Shown: piece by piece, positions 54,934 through 63,052 of the stretch
Position numbering within the stretch: the stretch's first letter is position 1
How the letters are laid out: the number at the start of each line of letters is the position of its first letter
Assembly (NCBI RefSeq): GCF_004328665.1
Contig: NZ_CP019770.1
Span: 2,232,001 to 2,296,000 of the forward strand
Direction: 5' to 3'
Origin: Pseudoalteromonas sp. DL-6
GTDB taxonomy: Bacteria > Pseudomonadota > Gammaproteobacteria > Enterobacterales > Alteromonadaceae
Length of the DNA stretch: 64,000 bases
Program-made: the position numbers and the translations under genes
Notes under the pieces: generated by a model
Databases searched by the model: none
What the model saw: the letters and a program-made list of their open reading frames with translations, nothing else
What the model was told of the DNA's origin: nothing

Positions 54934-55452
54934 ATGAACTGGCTTGCTAATCTTAGTACACAACGTACCCCCTGGTTACTATTTAGTGGAATTGTTTTTC
55001 TACTGGAAGTTACTGCCCTTTTCTTTCAATACAACATGGGGTTAGCGCCGTGCATTATGTGTATTTACCAGCGCACTGCGGTATTAGGCCTACTTTTTGC
55101 AGGTATTATTGGAGCCAGTAAACCAAACAATCTCGTAGTACGTATTGTTGCCTATACAGTATGGGCAGTTTCAAGTGTATGGGGGCTACTTATTGCTCGT
55201 GAGCACATTGAAATGCAAACAACCACAGATCCATTTGCATTTAGCTGTGAATTTGAACCAAATTTTCCAGAATTTATGCCATTACATCACTGGATACCGC
55301 AATTTTTTGAAGCAACCGGTGATTGCGGAAACATAGATTGGCAATTGGCAGGTTTAAGTATGCCAGCATGGATGGAAGTTATTTTTGTACTCTTTACCGC
55401 CACACTCTTTATATTGGTGGCCAGCCGATTAATTACTAAAAAGTCACTTTAA
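54934..55452 (+). CDS. dsbB: Disulfide bond formation protein DsbB
   Basis: Quinone-dependent membrane oxidase that reoxidises DsbA. 172 residues, four membrane helices. Both redox pairs are present: Cys40-Cys43 in APCIMCIYQR and Cys105/Cys131 in the second periplasmic loop (FSCEFEPNFP and ATGDCGNIDW). Follows nhaB. The downstream small membrane-protein gene begins one base after its stop, so they are cotranscribed. Confidence 0.97.
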   Translation: MNWLANLSTQRTPWLLFSGIVFLLEVTALFFQYNMGLAPCIMCIYQRTAVLGLLFAGIIGASKPNNLVVRIVAYTVWAVSSVWGLLIAREHIEMQTTTDPFAFSCEFEPNFPEFMPLHHWIPQFFEATGDCGNIDWQLAGLSMPAWMEVIFVLFTATLFILVASRLITKKSL

Positions 55453-55453
55453 T

Positions 55454-55756
55454 ATGTTTACTTTTTTTTCAAGCCAAGTTGATGAGCTTAAACACTTGAA
55501 AGTTCGTCAGCGACAAACTGTTATAGCTATCTCTTTAAGCATGCTATCGCCCAGTGATAGGGTCTTTATACGCATAGTGAAGCTGATGCTGTTGAGCCCA
55601 TTTTTTTTAATATTCACTTTGTTTGAAGGGTGGTTGCTGGTGCCTTTTTTAATTGTGGCTGGGTTGAGCTACCCGCTACTAACAGCCCCAGTAGATGTTA
55701 ATTTTGCTAAAAAGCATCTTGCTGCTGCCTTAAAACAGTTTGATCAGGGCGCATAG
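55454..55756 (+). CDS. Small two-helix membrane protein
   Basis: 100 residues with an N-terminal soluble part (to about 40), two hydrophobic helices (about 41-60 and 63-80: LMLLSPFFLIFTLFEGWLLV, FLIVAGLSYPLL) and a short amphipathic tail. Resembles small conserved proteins of Pseudoalteromonas (possibly DUF6170), but I do not recognise a function. One base separates it from dsbB, suggesting an envelope role or simple cotranscription. Confidence 0.7.
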   Translation: MFTFFSSQVDELKHLKVRQRQTVIAISLSMLSPSDRVFIRIVKLMLLSPFFLIFTLFEGWLLVPFLIVAGLSYPLLTAPVDVNFAKKHLAAALKQFDQGA

Positions 55757-55768
55757 CGCCCTATTAAG

Positions 55769-56062
55769 TTAAAATGCCACCTTACCATCGAGTTTGGCTA
55801 GCATTTTTTTACCCACCCCTTTTACTTTAGCTAGATCTTCAAGTGATGTGAAATCACCATTAGTTTCTCTATAGTCGAGAATTGCCTGTGCTTTTTTCTT
55901 ACCAACACCCGGCAACTTAATTAGTTGCTTCAAATCAGCAGTATTAACGTTAACCATGGCTGACTGCATCTGCTCTGATAGCATATCGCTTTGCGCAAAA
56001 GTGGTACCCATAGGTAATAAACATAAAGCGGCTGCTAACGAGATTATTTTAATTAATTTCAT
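55769..56062 (-). CDS. ComEA-like helix-hairpin-helix protein
   Basis: 97 residues with a signal peptide ending near TTFAQS. Two helix-hairpin-helix units (about 38-95) follow: NVNTADLKQLIKLPGVGKKKAQAILDYRE and LEDLAKVKGVGKKMLAKL. This is the exported, DNA-binding ComEA type that retains incoming DNA in the periplasm of competent bacteria. Other competence genes are not in the window, so natural transformation is only a possibility. Confidence 0.92.
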   Translation of the reverse strand: MKLIKIISLAAALCLLPMGTTFAQSDMLSEQMQSAMVNVNTADLKQLIKLPGVGKKKAQAILDYRETNGDFTSLEDLAKVKGVGKKMLAKLDGKVAF

Positions 56063-56288
56063 ACTATTTCCTTTTGTGTTCCTACATGAACATTCGTTGA
56101 TTATTTACACCCAGCACTTTTAAATAACTTTGTGGTTACTAAGTGCTAAAGGTAACAAACACTCCTTGCGACTCCTTTACTGCTACGCGTTATAAAGTGA
56201 CTTAATAAATAAAGTAGAGTTGGCCTTTATTGTCAACCAAGCTACAGATAAACTAAGGTTAAAGCTTGCAAAACAACGCGCAAGCTTG

Positions 56289-56308
56289 TACTGTATATAA
56301 AAACAGTA
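56289..56308 (+). promoter_or_regulatory. LexA (SOS) box upstream of yebG
   Basis: TACTGTATATAAAAACAGTA matches the LexA consensus TACTGTATATATATACAGTA at 18 of 20 positions, with both CTG and CAG halves intact. It is 52 bp upstream of the yebG ATG. Confidence 0.9.
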
Positions 56309-56359
56309 ATCTAATGATTTAAAATAATCATATTGCCACGTAAGTAAGCAGGAGAAATC

Positions 56360-56659
56360 ATGGCTGTTGTTGTTAAATATGTTGTAGAACGAAACGGAGT
56401 CGAGCGCATGACGTTTACTACTAAAAAAGAAGCTGATGCCTATGACAAAATGCTCGATATCGCCGAGTCACTAGAACTAATGCTTGAAAAAGTAGATGTG
56501 CCACTAAGTGAACAACAAGTTGAGTCGCTTGCACTTGAGATTGCGAAAAGTAAAGACGACTTTATGGCGGTGCTTAAGGGGACTAAAGAAGTACCCGCAA
56601 AAGCTAAAAAAGCAAAATCAGATAACGTTGCCGATATTAAAGATAAAGCAGCGAGCTAA
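56360..56659 (+). CDS. yebG: SOS-regulated protein YebG
   Basis: 99 residues, the usual size. Opening AVVVKYVVERNGVERMTFTTKKEADAYDKMLD is diagnostic of YebG, a DNA-damage-inducible protein of unclear biochemical role. The C-terminal third is Lys/Ala-rich. AGGAG precedes the ATG. The LexA box upstream predicts SOS induction as in E. coli. Confidence 0.95.
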   Translation: MAVVVKYVVERNGVERMTFTTKKEADAYDKMLDIAESLELMLEKVDVPLSEQQVESLALEIAKSKDDFMAVLKGTKEVPAKAKKAKSDNVADIKDKAAS

Positions 56660-56704
56660 TCTAAAAAATAATGGTGCTGCTTATGAGCCGCATCACTAAT
56701 TAAT

Positions 56705-56738
56705 AAAACTGAATTCGTGCTTCGAATTCAGTTTTTTT
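56705..56738 (+). terminator. Terminator of yebG
   Basis: AAAACTGAATTCG, TGCTT loop and CGAATTCAGTTTT followed by more T. Confidence 0.92.
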
Positions 56739-56820
56739 ATGTCTTAAAATAATGATAACGACAAGCCAGTTTGCTGCGATTAAATCATTACAGTTTGCCT
56801 CTGTTAATAGTCAGTCAATA

Positions 56821-56857
56821 AAAAATGCCAACCAGTTAAACTGGTTGGCATTTTTTT
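56821..56857 (-). terminator. Terminator of putP
   Basis: AAAAATGCCAACCAG, TTAAA loop and CTGGTTGGCATTTTT, a 15-bp perfect stem. Bidirectional in form. Confidence 0.92.
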
Positions 56858-56885
56858 AAACCAAAACTTTACGTTAGTAAATCAG

Positions 56886-58421
56886 TTACAATGACGATTC
56901 AACTTCATCAAACAGATCAGTAATTTCTTTTTTCGGTTCAGCTGTTACAAGGCTACCTACCACAATAGCAATACTCGCTAAAATGAAGCCTGGGACGATT
57001 TCATAGATCACGCTACTTAAGCTATCACCATTAATAGTAATAGGCGCATAAATCCACACAAGCACGGTTAGAGCACCAACAACCATACCACTGATAGCCC
57101 CTTTTAAGTTCATGCGCTTCCAGTAAAGGCTAAACAATACCAATGGACCAAATGCAGCACCAAAACCTGCCCATGCGTTGCTCACTAAATCTAGTATTGA
57201 ACTATTACGGTCATAGGCTAAATAGATAGCAAATAGCGCAACCAGTATCACGCTAATACGTCCTACTAGTACCAACTCAGTTTGCGAAGCATTACGGTTT
57301 AAGTAAATCTTATAAAAGTCTTCAGTTAGAGAGCTTGAACACACCAATAGTTGCGATGAGATAGTACTCATAATTGCAGCTAAAATAGCCGCCAGTAAGA
57401 AACCTGCAATTAACGGATGAAAAATTAATTCCGCCAATACTAAGAATATTGTTTCTTTGTCGGCAATTGGCATTTGATTTTCAATCATGTATGCAGCACC
57501 GAATAAACCGGTAAATACTGCACCAATGGCAGATAAGGTCATCCAAGACATACCAATACGACGCATAGTTGGCATTTCTTTTACTGAGCGAATAGACATG
57601 AAGCGCACAATAATATGCGGCTGACCAAAGTAGCCTAAGCCCCACGCCATTGCAGAAATAATAGCAATAGTAGAACCGCCCGCAAACCAATCAAGCATAC
57701 TTAAAGAATGAATTTCGCTTGCTTTAGGCGAGCTTAGTAATTGCTGATAATTTGCATTTGCTAAGGTGTCCATAAAGGGTTGATCAAGCATCATGTAAGT
57801 GGCAATTGGCACTGCCAACAACGAAATAAACATGATACAGCCTTGCACAAAGTCTGTAAGGCTAACCGCTAAAAAACCACCAAACAGGGTATAGACCACT
57901 ACCACACCGGTGGTAATGTATAAGCCCATTTCGTAACTCATTTGAAATGAGTTTTCAAACAACTTACCACCGGCAACAACACCCGATGAAGTGTATAAGG
58001 TAAAGAAAACAATAATTACTATTGCAGAGATAACACGCAGGATATTTTTGTTGTCATCAAAACGGTTTGCAAAGAAATCGGGGATAGTAATGGAGTCATT
58101 GGCTTTTTCAGTATAAACACGCAGTCTTGGTGCTACTAAAAAGTAGTTTGCCCATGCACCCAATACTAAACCAATTGCAATCCAAACCTTACTCAACCCA
58201 AATAAATACATTGCGCCGGGTAAGCCCATTAATAACCAACCACTCATATCTGATGCACCAGCCGATAGGGCAGCAACACTGGGGGCTAAATTACGACCAC
58301 CTAGCATATACCCTGAAATATCACTGGTAGATTGCTTATATGCGTATAGTCCTATTCCTAGCATTACAATAAAGTACAATGCCAGTGAAATAATCATTCC
58401 TGTTTCCAAATTTGCCTCCAC
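56886..58421 (-). CDS. putP: Sodium/proline symporter PutP
   Basis: Sodium:solute symporter for proline uptake, as nutrient and osmoprotectant. 511 residues, about 13 membrane helices. The signatures are GYMLGGRNLAPSVAALSAGASDMSGWLLMGLPG (about 36-68), SITIPDFFANRF (about 110-121) and WAFGAAFGPLVLFSLYWKR-type region near 415-435. putA is not in the window. The start region upstream is AT-rich without a clear regulator site. Confidence 0.95.
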   Translation of the reverse strand: MEANLETGMIISLALYFIVMLGIGLYAYKQSTSDISGYMLGGRNLAPSVAALSAGASDMSGWLLMGLPGAMYLFGLSKVWIAIGLVLGAWANYFLVAPRLRVYTEKANDSITIPDFFANRFDDNKNILRVISAIVIIVFFTLYTSSGVVAGGKLFENSFQMSYEMGLYITTGVVVVYTLFGGFLAVSLTDFVQGCIMFISLLAVPIATYMMLDQPFMDTLANANYQQLLSSPKASEIHSLSMLDWFAGGSTIAIISAMAWGLGYFGQPHIIVRFMSIRSVKEMPTMRRIGMSWMTLSAIGAVFTGLFGAAYMIENQMPIADKETIFLVLAELIFHPLIAGFLLAAILAAIMSTISSQLLVCSSSLTEDFYKIYLNRNASQTELVLVGRISVILVALFAIYLAYDRNSSILDLVSNAWAGFGAAFGPLVLFSLYWKRMNLKGAISGMVVGALTVLVWIYAPITINGDSLSSVIYEIVPGFILASIAIVVGSLVTAEPKKEITDLFDEVESSL

Positions 58422-58741
58422 TTAAAAAAGTAATAACAGGCTTGTAATCCAAATAATGACTCTTGAAATCTTATAATTAAGACAGTATTGGAATAAAAGC
58501 TTTCTATCCAACTATAACACGGTAATTACTAATAACTCCAACTCGCTAATTTAAGTAGATAAAAAACCATCTATTCGCTCACTTTTAAAACAAATAAAAT
58601 AAAAAACAATGAGTTTAGATTAATAAAAACCACCCAAGCCATGATATTTTATTAATATAATTCATTTTCCCGATGCTATTTTGAATGTTTTCCAATATAT
58701 TATTACAATGTTAACCAATTTCTACTGTTTCGGAATCTTAT
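58422..58741. other. AT-rich intergenic region, putP to EAL-HDOD gene
   Basis: 320 bp between divergent genes. It has several A/T runs and presumably both promoters. I found no stable hairpin, conserved operator or small gene in it. Confidence 0.5.
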
Positions 58742-59965
58742 ATGTATTTTTATGCTGCTCGCCAACCTATTTTAGATCGCAATAAGGAGTTAATTGGCTA
58801 CGAGCTTTTATTTCGTGATGGAGTAGATAACGTTTTTCCGAACATTGACGGCGACGAAGCAACGTCTCGACTGATTGAGGGCAGCCAGTTTAACTTTGGT
58901 CTTGAAGATTTGACCGATAATAAACCTGCTTATATTAACTTTACCCTAGACACCTTACTAAAAGGCTACCCCACGCTATTAAACAAAGACGGGGTAGTGA
59001 TTGAAATATTAGAAACCGTTCAGCCGGGGAAACGTCTGCTAGCGATAGTTAAAGACTTAAAAGAGAAAGGGTATACACTTGCTCTAGATGACTACGCGCA
59101 TCAACCGGTATGGCGTCACTTTTATCCGTTTATTGATATCATTAAAGTTGACTTTTTAACCTGTGATATAGAGACCGTTAAAACGATCATCGAGGATTTA
59201 AAACCTTACCCACACATTAAATTACTCGCGGAAAAAGTTGAAACCTACGAACTGTACAACCAAGCTTTTGAGCTAGGCTTTGAGTACTTTCAAGGCTTTT
59301 TCTTTTCAAAACCAGAGATGGTGCAAAGCAAAGCCTTACCGCCATCGGGCATGGCACTGGCTGAACTTCTCTATGAAACATCCAGTGTAGAAATGGATCT
59401 TAAAAAGATCACCGATGTATTTGAGCGTGATGTTAACTTATCTTACAAGCTCTTGCGCTATTCAAACTCAGCAGCATTTACCCGCCGCTCTGAAATAAAC
59501 ACTATAAAACAAGCGCTGATTGTATTAGGCGCTGCTGAAATTAAAAAACTTCTTTCTTTATTATTTGCAGCACAAGTATCTGCAGATAAGCCATTAGAGC
59601 TTATTAGACTGTCGCTAACACGGGCACGTTTTTGTGAGCTGTTAGCTATTTCACATGGCAAACTTAAAGATACTGGTATGGCATTTTTAACTGGCATGAT
59701 GTCGCTTATGGATGCGATATTAGATGAAGAGATGGACAGTGTAATGCTTAAATTGCCACTGTCTAATGAGATAAAAACAGCGCTGTTAAACAATGAAGGG
59801 CTACTGGCTGAATACTTAAGCTTAGTGACTCTGTATGAGCATGGTGATTGGCAAGCTGCGAACGACAAAGCTCAGCAACTAAACTTAGGTGATGAAGTGC
59901 CTGATGCATACCACGAAGCTCTCAACTGGGTTAGTGAGCAAATGCAGGTGATGATTGATAGCTAA
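58742..59965 (+). CDS. EAL-HDOD signalling protein (YuxH type)
   Basis: 407 residues: an N-terminal EAL-like domain (about 1-200) and a C-terminal HDOD domain (about 205-390, LKKITDVFERDVNLSYKLLRYSNSAAF). The EAL domain is divergent: YELLFRDG replaces the EAL motif region, DDYA replaces DDFG, and AEKVET replaces AEGVE, though the two Asp, Lys and Glu positions remain. c-di-GMP hydrolysis is therefore uncertain; many such proteins act as binding or scaffold proteins. A relation to the chemoreceptors in this window is only a possibility. Confidence 0.92.
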   Translation: MYFYAARQPILDRNKELIGYELLFRDGVDNVFPNIDGDEATSRLIEGSQFNFGLEDLTDNKPAYINFTLDTLLKGYPTLLNKDGVVIEILETVQPGKRLLAIVKDLKEKGYTLALDDYAHQPVWRHFYPFIDIIKVDFLTCDIETVKTIIEDLKPYPHIKLLAEKVETYELYNQAFELGFEYFQGFFFSKPEMVQSKALPPSGMALAELLYETSSVEMDLKKITDVFERDVNLSYKLLRYSNSAAFTRRSEINTIKQALIVLGAAEIKKLLSLLFAAQVSADKPLELIRLSLTRARFCELLAISHGKLKDTGMAFLTGMMSLMDAILDEEMDSVMLKLPLSNEIKTALLNNEGLLAEYLSLVTLYEHGDWQAANDKAQQLNLGDEVPDAYHEALNWVSEQMQVMIDS

Positions 59966-59988
59966 ATGGGTTATTACTAATTAAAAAC

Positions 59989-60016
59989 AAAAACGCCAGC
60001 ATTTGCTGGCGTTTTT
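59989..60016. terminator. Bidirectional terminator
   Basis: A5-CGCCAGC, ATTT loop, GCTGGCG-T5 between the EAL-HDOD gene and convergent mlaA. Confidence 0.93.
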
Positions 60017-60023
60017 ACTTTTA

Positions 60024-60755
60024 TTAAAGGCTTTCTAAGAAATCTTCATCAAAATCTTCAGGCTCTTCTTTTATTGGCGGGTTACCATCAAAGAGCTCGT
60101 ATAATTGACGCTGAAAATAAATGTCTTTAATAAACAAGTACGGGTCTAACGAATCATTCAATAATCCTTCCTGAGCCATTAATGACGCACGTGCTTCAAC
60201 TGCTTTTAGTGCAAACACTAAAATAGTTTGTGGTGTAGTCAGTGCTATTTCAGGCAGTACAACATTATCAACCACATCACCGGTTAAGTTACGCGCGGTA
60301 GATGGCCCCATTGCTGGGATCATTAAATAAGCACCATCACCCACTCCCCACACACCTAACGTTTGGCCAAAGTCTTCGCTAGTTACTTCAAGCCCCAGCG
60401 AACTAGCTACATCAAATATGCCAAATACACCCACAGTTGAATTCACTAAAAAACGTGCAAAATTAATTCCAGCACTGCTTGGTTTTCCTTGCAGACCAGC
60501 ATTTATAATATCAACGGGTGCGGTAATATTATCGGTAAAATGCACAATACTACGACGAACAGGCTGCGGTGTAACAGTGATGTAACCCACTGCTGCTGGC
60601 CTTAAAATATAAGTATCGAGTACGTCCATATTAAAGTCATAAATAGGCCTATTTACACTTTGTAAGGGATCGCGCTCATCATATTTACTCTCGGGCACTT
60701 GAGCACAGCCCGATAAGGTGAGTAAACATAATAAAAGTAAGCCTTGTTTTAACAT
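60024..60755 (-). CDS. mlaA: MlaA (VacJ) outer-membrane lipoprotein
   Basis: Removes mislocalised phospholipid from the outer leaflet of the outer membrane and passes it to MlaC. 243 residues, lipobox LSGC (Cys16), then RDPLQSVNRPIYDFNMDVLD (about 28-47), GVFGIFDVASSLGLE and EDFGQTLGVWGVGDGAYLMIP (about 126-147), all family hallmarks. The Asp/Glu-rich C terminus is usual. It is 9 bp after ccmI and apparently read with the ccm genes. The other mla genes are elsewhere. Confidence 0.95.
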   Translation of the reverse strand: MLKQGLLLLCLLTLSGCAQVPESKYDERDPLQSVNRPIYDFNMDVLDTYILRPAAVGYITVTPQPVRRSIVHFTDNITAPVDIINAGLQGKPSSAGINFARFLVNSTVGVFGIFDVASSLGLEVTSEDFGQTLGVWGVGDGAYLMIPAMGPSTARNLTGDVVDNVVLPEIALTTPQTILVFALKAVEARASLMAQEGLLNDSLDPYLFIKDIYFQRQLYELFDGNPPIKEEPEDFDEDFLESL

Positions 60756-60764
60756 CTCAAATCC

Positions 60765-62021
60765 TTAAGGTATTAATGTATCAATGTTCAGTTGCACTTG
60801 TTGCACATCTTTACGAAGCAGTACTTCAGAGTGGCCTTCAAGCTCACCGGCGCTTGGCATCACTGAATCATCATTAGAGATACGCGCAGAAATAACAATT
60901 TCACTGGCACTGGATAAATTTAGCCCCGCCATCATGGCGTTCGAATCGCTCAGCTCAACCGTGATTGGAAAGCTATAGTCTGTTAGTTTAACAACGGCTA
61001 AAGGCATGGGTGAACCTTCAGAAGCTTTAGCAAACACAAACAAAATACCGTTACTGGGCTGTTTGTCTGCAAGTTGCTCGTCAATCTTAACCGTGACCTG
61101 AATACCCTGAACAACGTGCTGTTCATGACTGTTTAACTCACTTTGCTGAGCTATTTGGCCATCAATTTCACTGATGCGCTCAGAAATCATAGCATAACGC
61201 GTATCTGACTCGTCCATACTGGCAAGAAGTACTTCAAATGCAGCTTTTGCCTGTATCCAATCTTTTCTCTCAAAGGCAATCAGCGCAAGTAACGAAATCG
61301 CATCGAGGTTATTTGGTTGTGCTTGTAGTACTTTAGAAAGCATACCCGCTGCGCGAGTCATATTCTCATCACTGCCCTCAAGTAATAATACCTGCGAGTA
61401 GCTCACCAAGGCTTGCATATTATCAGGGTTCATTGACAATGCTTTATCAAATGACTGTTTTGCCATGTCAAACTCATTAAGCATTATAGCCACACGCCCT
61501 AACAGCATCCAAGCAACTTCATCGTCACCGCTTTGGCTTAACTTCGTACGCAATGCCAATGCAAACGCTTGCAGTTCATTTTTAGTTAACGGCTCACCTT
61601 TTTGCATTACAGCGCGTTGGCCATAATCGGCCAAGTTGTCCATTGCATCATGCCAAGCCGCTATTTGTTGCTGGCTGCCGGTCATTGCATAAAATATACC
61701 CGCTAACGCAATTAAAAACGCCGCCCCTGTTAAAGCAAATATACGATTGTCACCACGACTATTGAGTGACTTCTCTGGTGATAATTCATTTAGCAAACGG
61801 CGTTTTAGCTCAACAATTGCCTCGCTGTGGTTTTGCGAGTCTATGCGTTGGTTGTCTAAATCAGCCTGTAGTTCAACTAAACGCTGCTCATAAATGCTGA
61901 TAAGCTCAGCATTAGCGTTATGAGTAATGGTTACTACGCGCTCTTTTTTTAAAAAAGGCACAATAATAAACAGCAATGCAATGAGTGTGAGTAAAGCAAA
62001 AGACGCCCACATTAAAATCAT
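60765..62021 (-). CDS. ccmI: Cytochrome c biogenesis protein CcmI
   Basis: Apocytochrome chaperone of the haem ligation module. 418 residues. Two membrane helices (about 3-23 and 96-113) flank a cytoplasmic coiled coil (NANAELISIYEQRLVELQADL). A periplasmic TPR domain follows (about 160-280: VAWMLLGRVAIMLNEFDMAKQSFDKALSMNPDN) and a beta-rich C-terminal domain. In E. coli this is the C-terminal half of a fused CcmH; here the genes are separate. It directly abuts the ccmH stop codon. Confidence 0.93.
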   Translation of the reverse strand: MILMWASFALLTLIALLFIIVPFLKKERVVTITHNANAELISIYEQRLVELQADLDNQRIDSQNHSEAIVELKRRLLNELSPEKSLNSRGDNRIFALTGAAFLIALAGIFYAMTGSQQQIAAWHDAMDNLADYGQRAVMQKGEPLTKNELQAFALALRTKLSQSGDDEVAWMLLGRVAIMLNEFDMAKQSFDKALSMNPDNMQALVSYSQVLLLEGSDENMTRAAGMLSKVLQAQPNNLDAISLLALIAFERKDWIQAKAAFEVLLASMDESDTRYAMISERISEIDGQIAQQSELNSHEQHVVQGIQVTVKIDEQLADKQPSNGILFVFAKASEGSPMPLAVVKLTDYSFPITVELSDSNAMMAGLNLSSASEIVISARISNDDSVMPSAGELEGHSEVLLRKDVQQVQLNIDTLIP

Positions 62022-62483
62022 TTAACTTTGCTCCTGACGTTTATTTTGTTTAATCAACTTATTGAGCATCACTTCATCAGTGTCACTCCACGTTTGTTTT
62101 ACCGACGCTTTACGCTGGCGAATAACAATAAAGCCAAAGCCTATTATTACAATGAGTACTGGCAACACCCACAGAATTAACGTAGCCGGCGTTACTGGTG
62201 GATCGTAATGAACAAAGTAGCCATAGCGGTCAATCATATAATCAATAACTTCGTCTTTGCTTTTACCATCTTTTACTAACGCCAATACGCGATCGCGTAA
62301 GTCTTTTGCAACTACGGCGTCTGAATCAGCAATATTTTGATTTTGACATTTGGGACAACGTAATTCTTTAGTTAGCTCTTCAAAACGAACCGCTTGCTCG
62401 TTGCTATCAAATTGATAACGGTCTTGTTGAGCAAACGCAGCTAAACTAATAAATAAGCTAAGGGTTAATAAAAACAATCTCAT
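62022..62483 (-). CDS. ccmH: Cytochrome c biogenesis protein CcmH
   Basis: 153-residue thiol protein that reduces apocytochrome CXXCH thiols. It has a signal peptide ending AAFAQQ, the redox motif LRCPKCQNQ (Cys43 and Cys46), a three-helix domain with VKDGKSKDEVIDYMIDRYGYFV, and one C-terminal membrane helix (about 101-122). Overlaps ccmG by 4 bp (ATGA). Confidence 0.96.
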   Translation of the reverse strand: MRLFLLTLSLFISLAAFAQQDRYQFDSNEQAVRFEELTKELRCPKCQNQNIADSDAVVAKDLRDRVLALVKDGKSKDEVIDYMIDRYGYFVHYDPPVTPATLILWVLPVLIVIIGFGFIVIRQRKASVKQTWSDTDEVMLNKLIKQNKRQEQS

Positions 62484-63052
62484 GGCTGCAGCTCCTGCAT
62501 AAGAGGCGCAAACTTAGCGCGCCAAACTCGAGGGTTTATATCACCAGTGTGGTGTAACAAAATAGTGCCATTTTTATCAACTAAAAATGTTTCTGGTGCT
62601 CCGGACACACCCAAATCTAACGCCAAAGAGCGCTCTAAATCTAAAATATTAAATTGATAAGGGTTACCTGCGCGCGCAAGCATATTACTCACATCGTCAC
62701 GCAGTGCTTGCATATCAAACGGGCCATCAAAATCAGCATCGTAGCTTTGTACATAATACAAGCCGATAATTTTAATGCCTTGCTCGCGAAGCTTAGTTAA
62801 ATAATCAAGCTCAGCTAGACACGTTGGGCACCATGTGCCCCACACGTTCAATAAATACACGTCACCTTTTAATTGCTCATCAGTCCAACGTTTGTCATCT
62901 TGCATTAAATCAGGCAAGTTGAATGCTGGTAAGGTTTGACCAATGCGCCCAGTTTGTATTTCCCGAGGGTTAGCAAACAACCCTTGATATAAAAACACAC
63001 AAATAAAGATAAAAATTAGTAAAGGTACAACTGCCATCAATTTACGCTTCAT
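62480..63052 (-). CDS. ccmG: Thiol:disulfide interchange protein CcmG (DsbE)
   Basis: 190-residue membrane-anchored thioredoxin-fold protein. It has an N-terminal anchor (about 5-24), active site WGTWCPTCLAE (Cys75 and Cys78) and the cis-Pro region GVSGAPETFLVDKNG. It maintains the haem-accepting cysteines reduced through CcdA/DsbD. Overlaps ccmF and ccmH by 4 bp each. Confidence 0.96.
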   Translation of the reverse strand: MKRKLMAVVPLLIFIFICVFLYQGLFANPREIQTGRIGQTLPAFNLPDLMQDDKRWTDEQLKGDVYLLNVWGTWCPTCLAELDYLTKLREQGIKIIGLYYVQSYDADFDGPFDMQALRDDVSNMLARAGNPYQFNILDLERSLALDLGVSGAPETFLVDKNGTILLHHTGDINPRVWRAKFAPLMQELQP

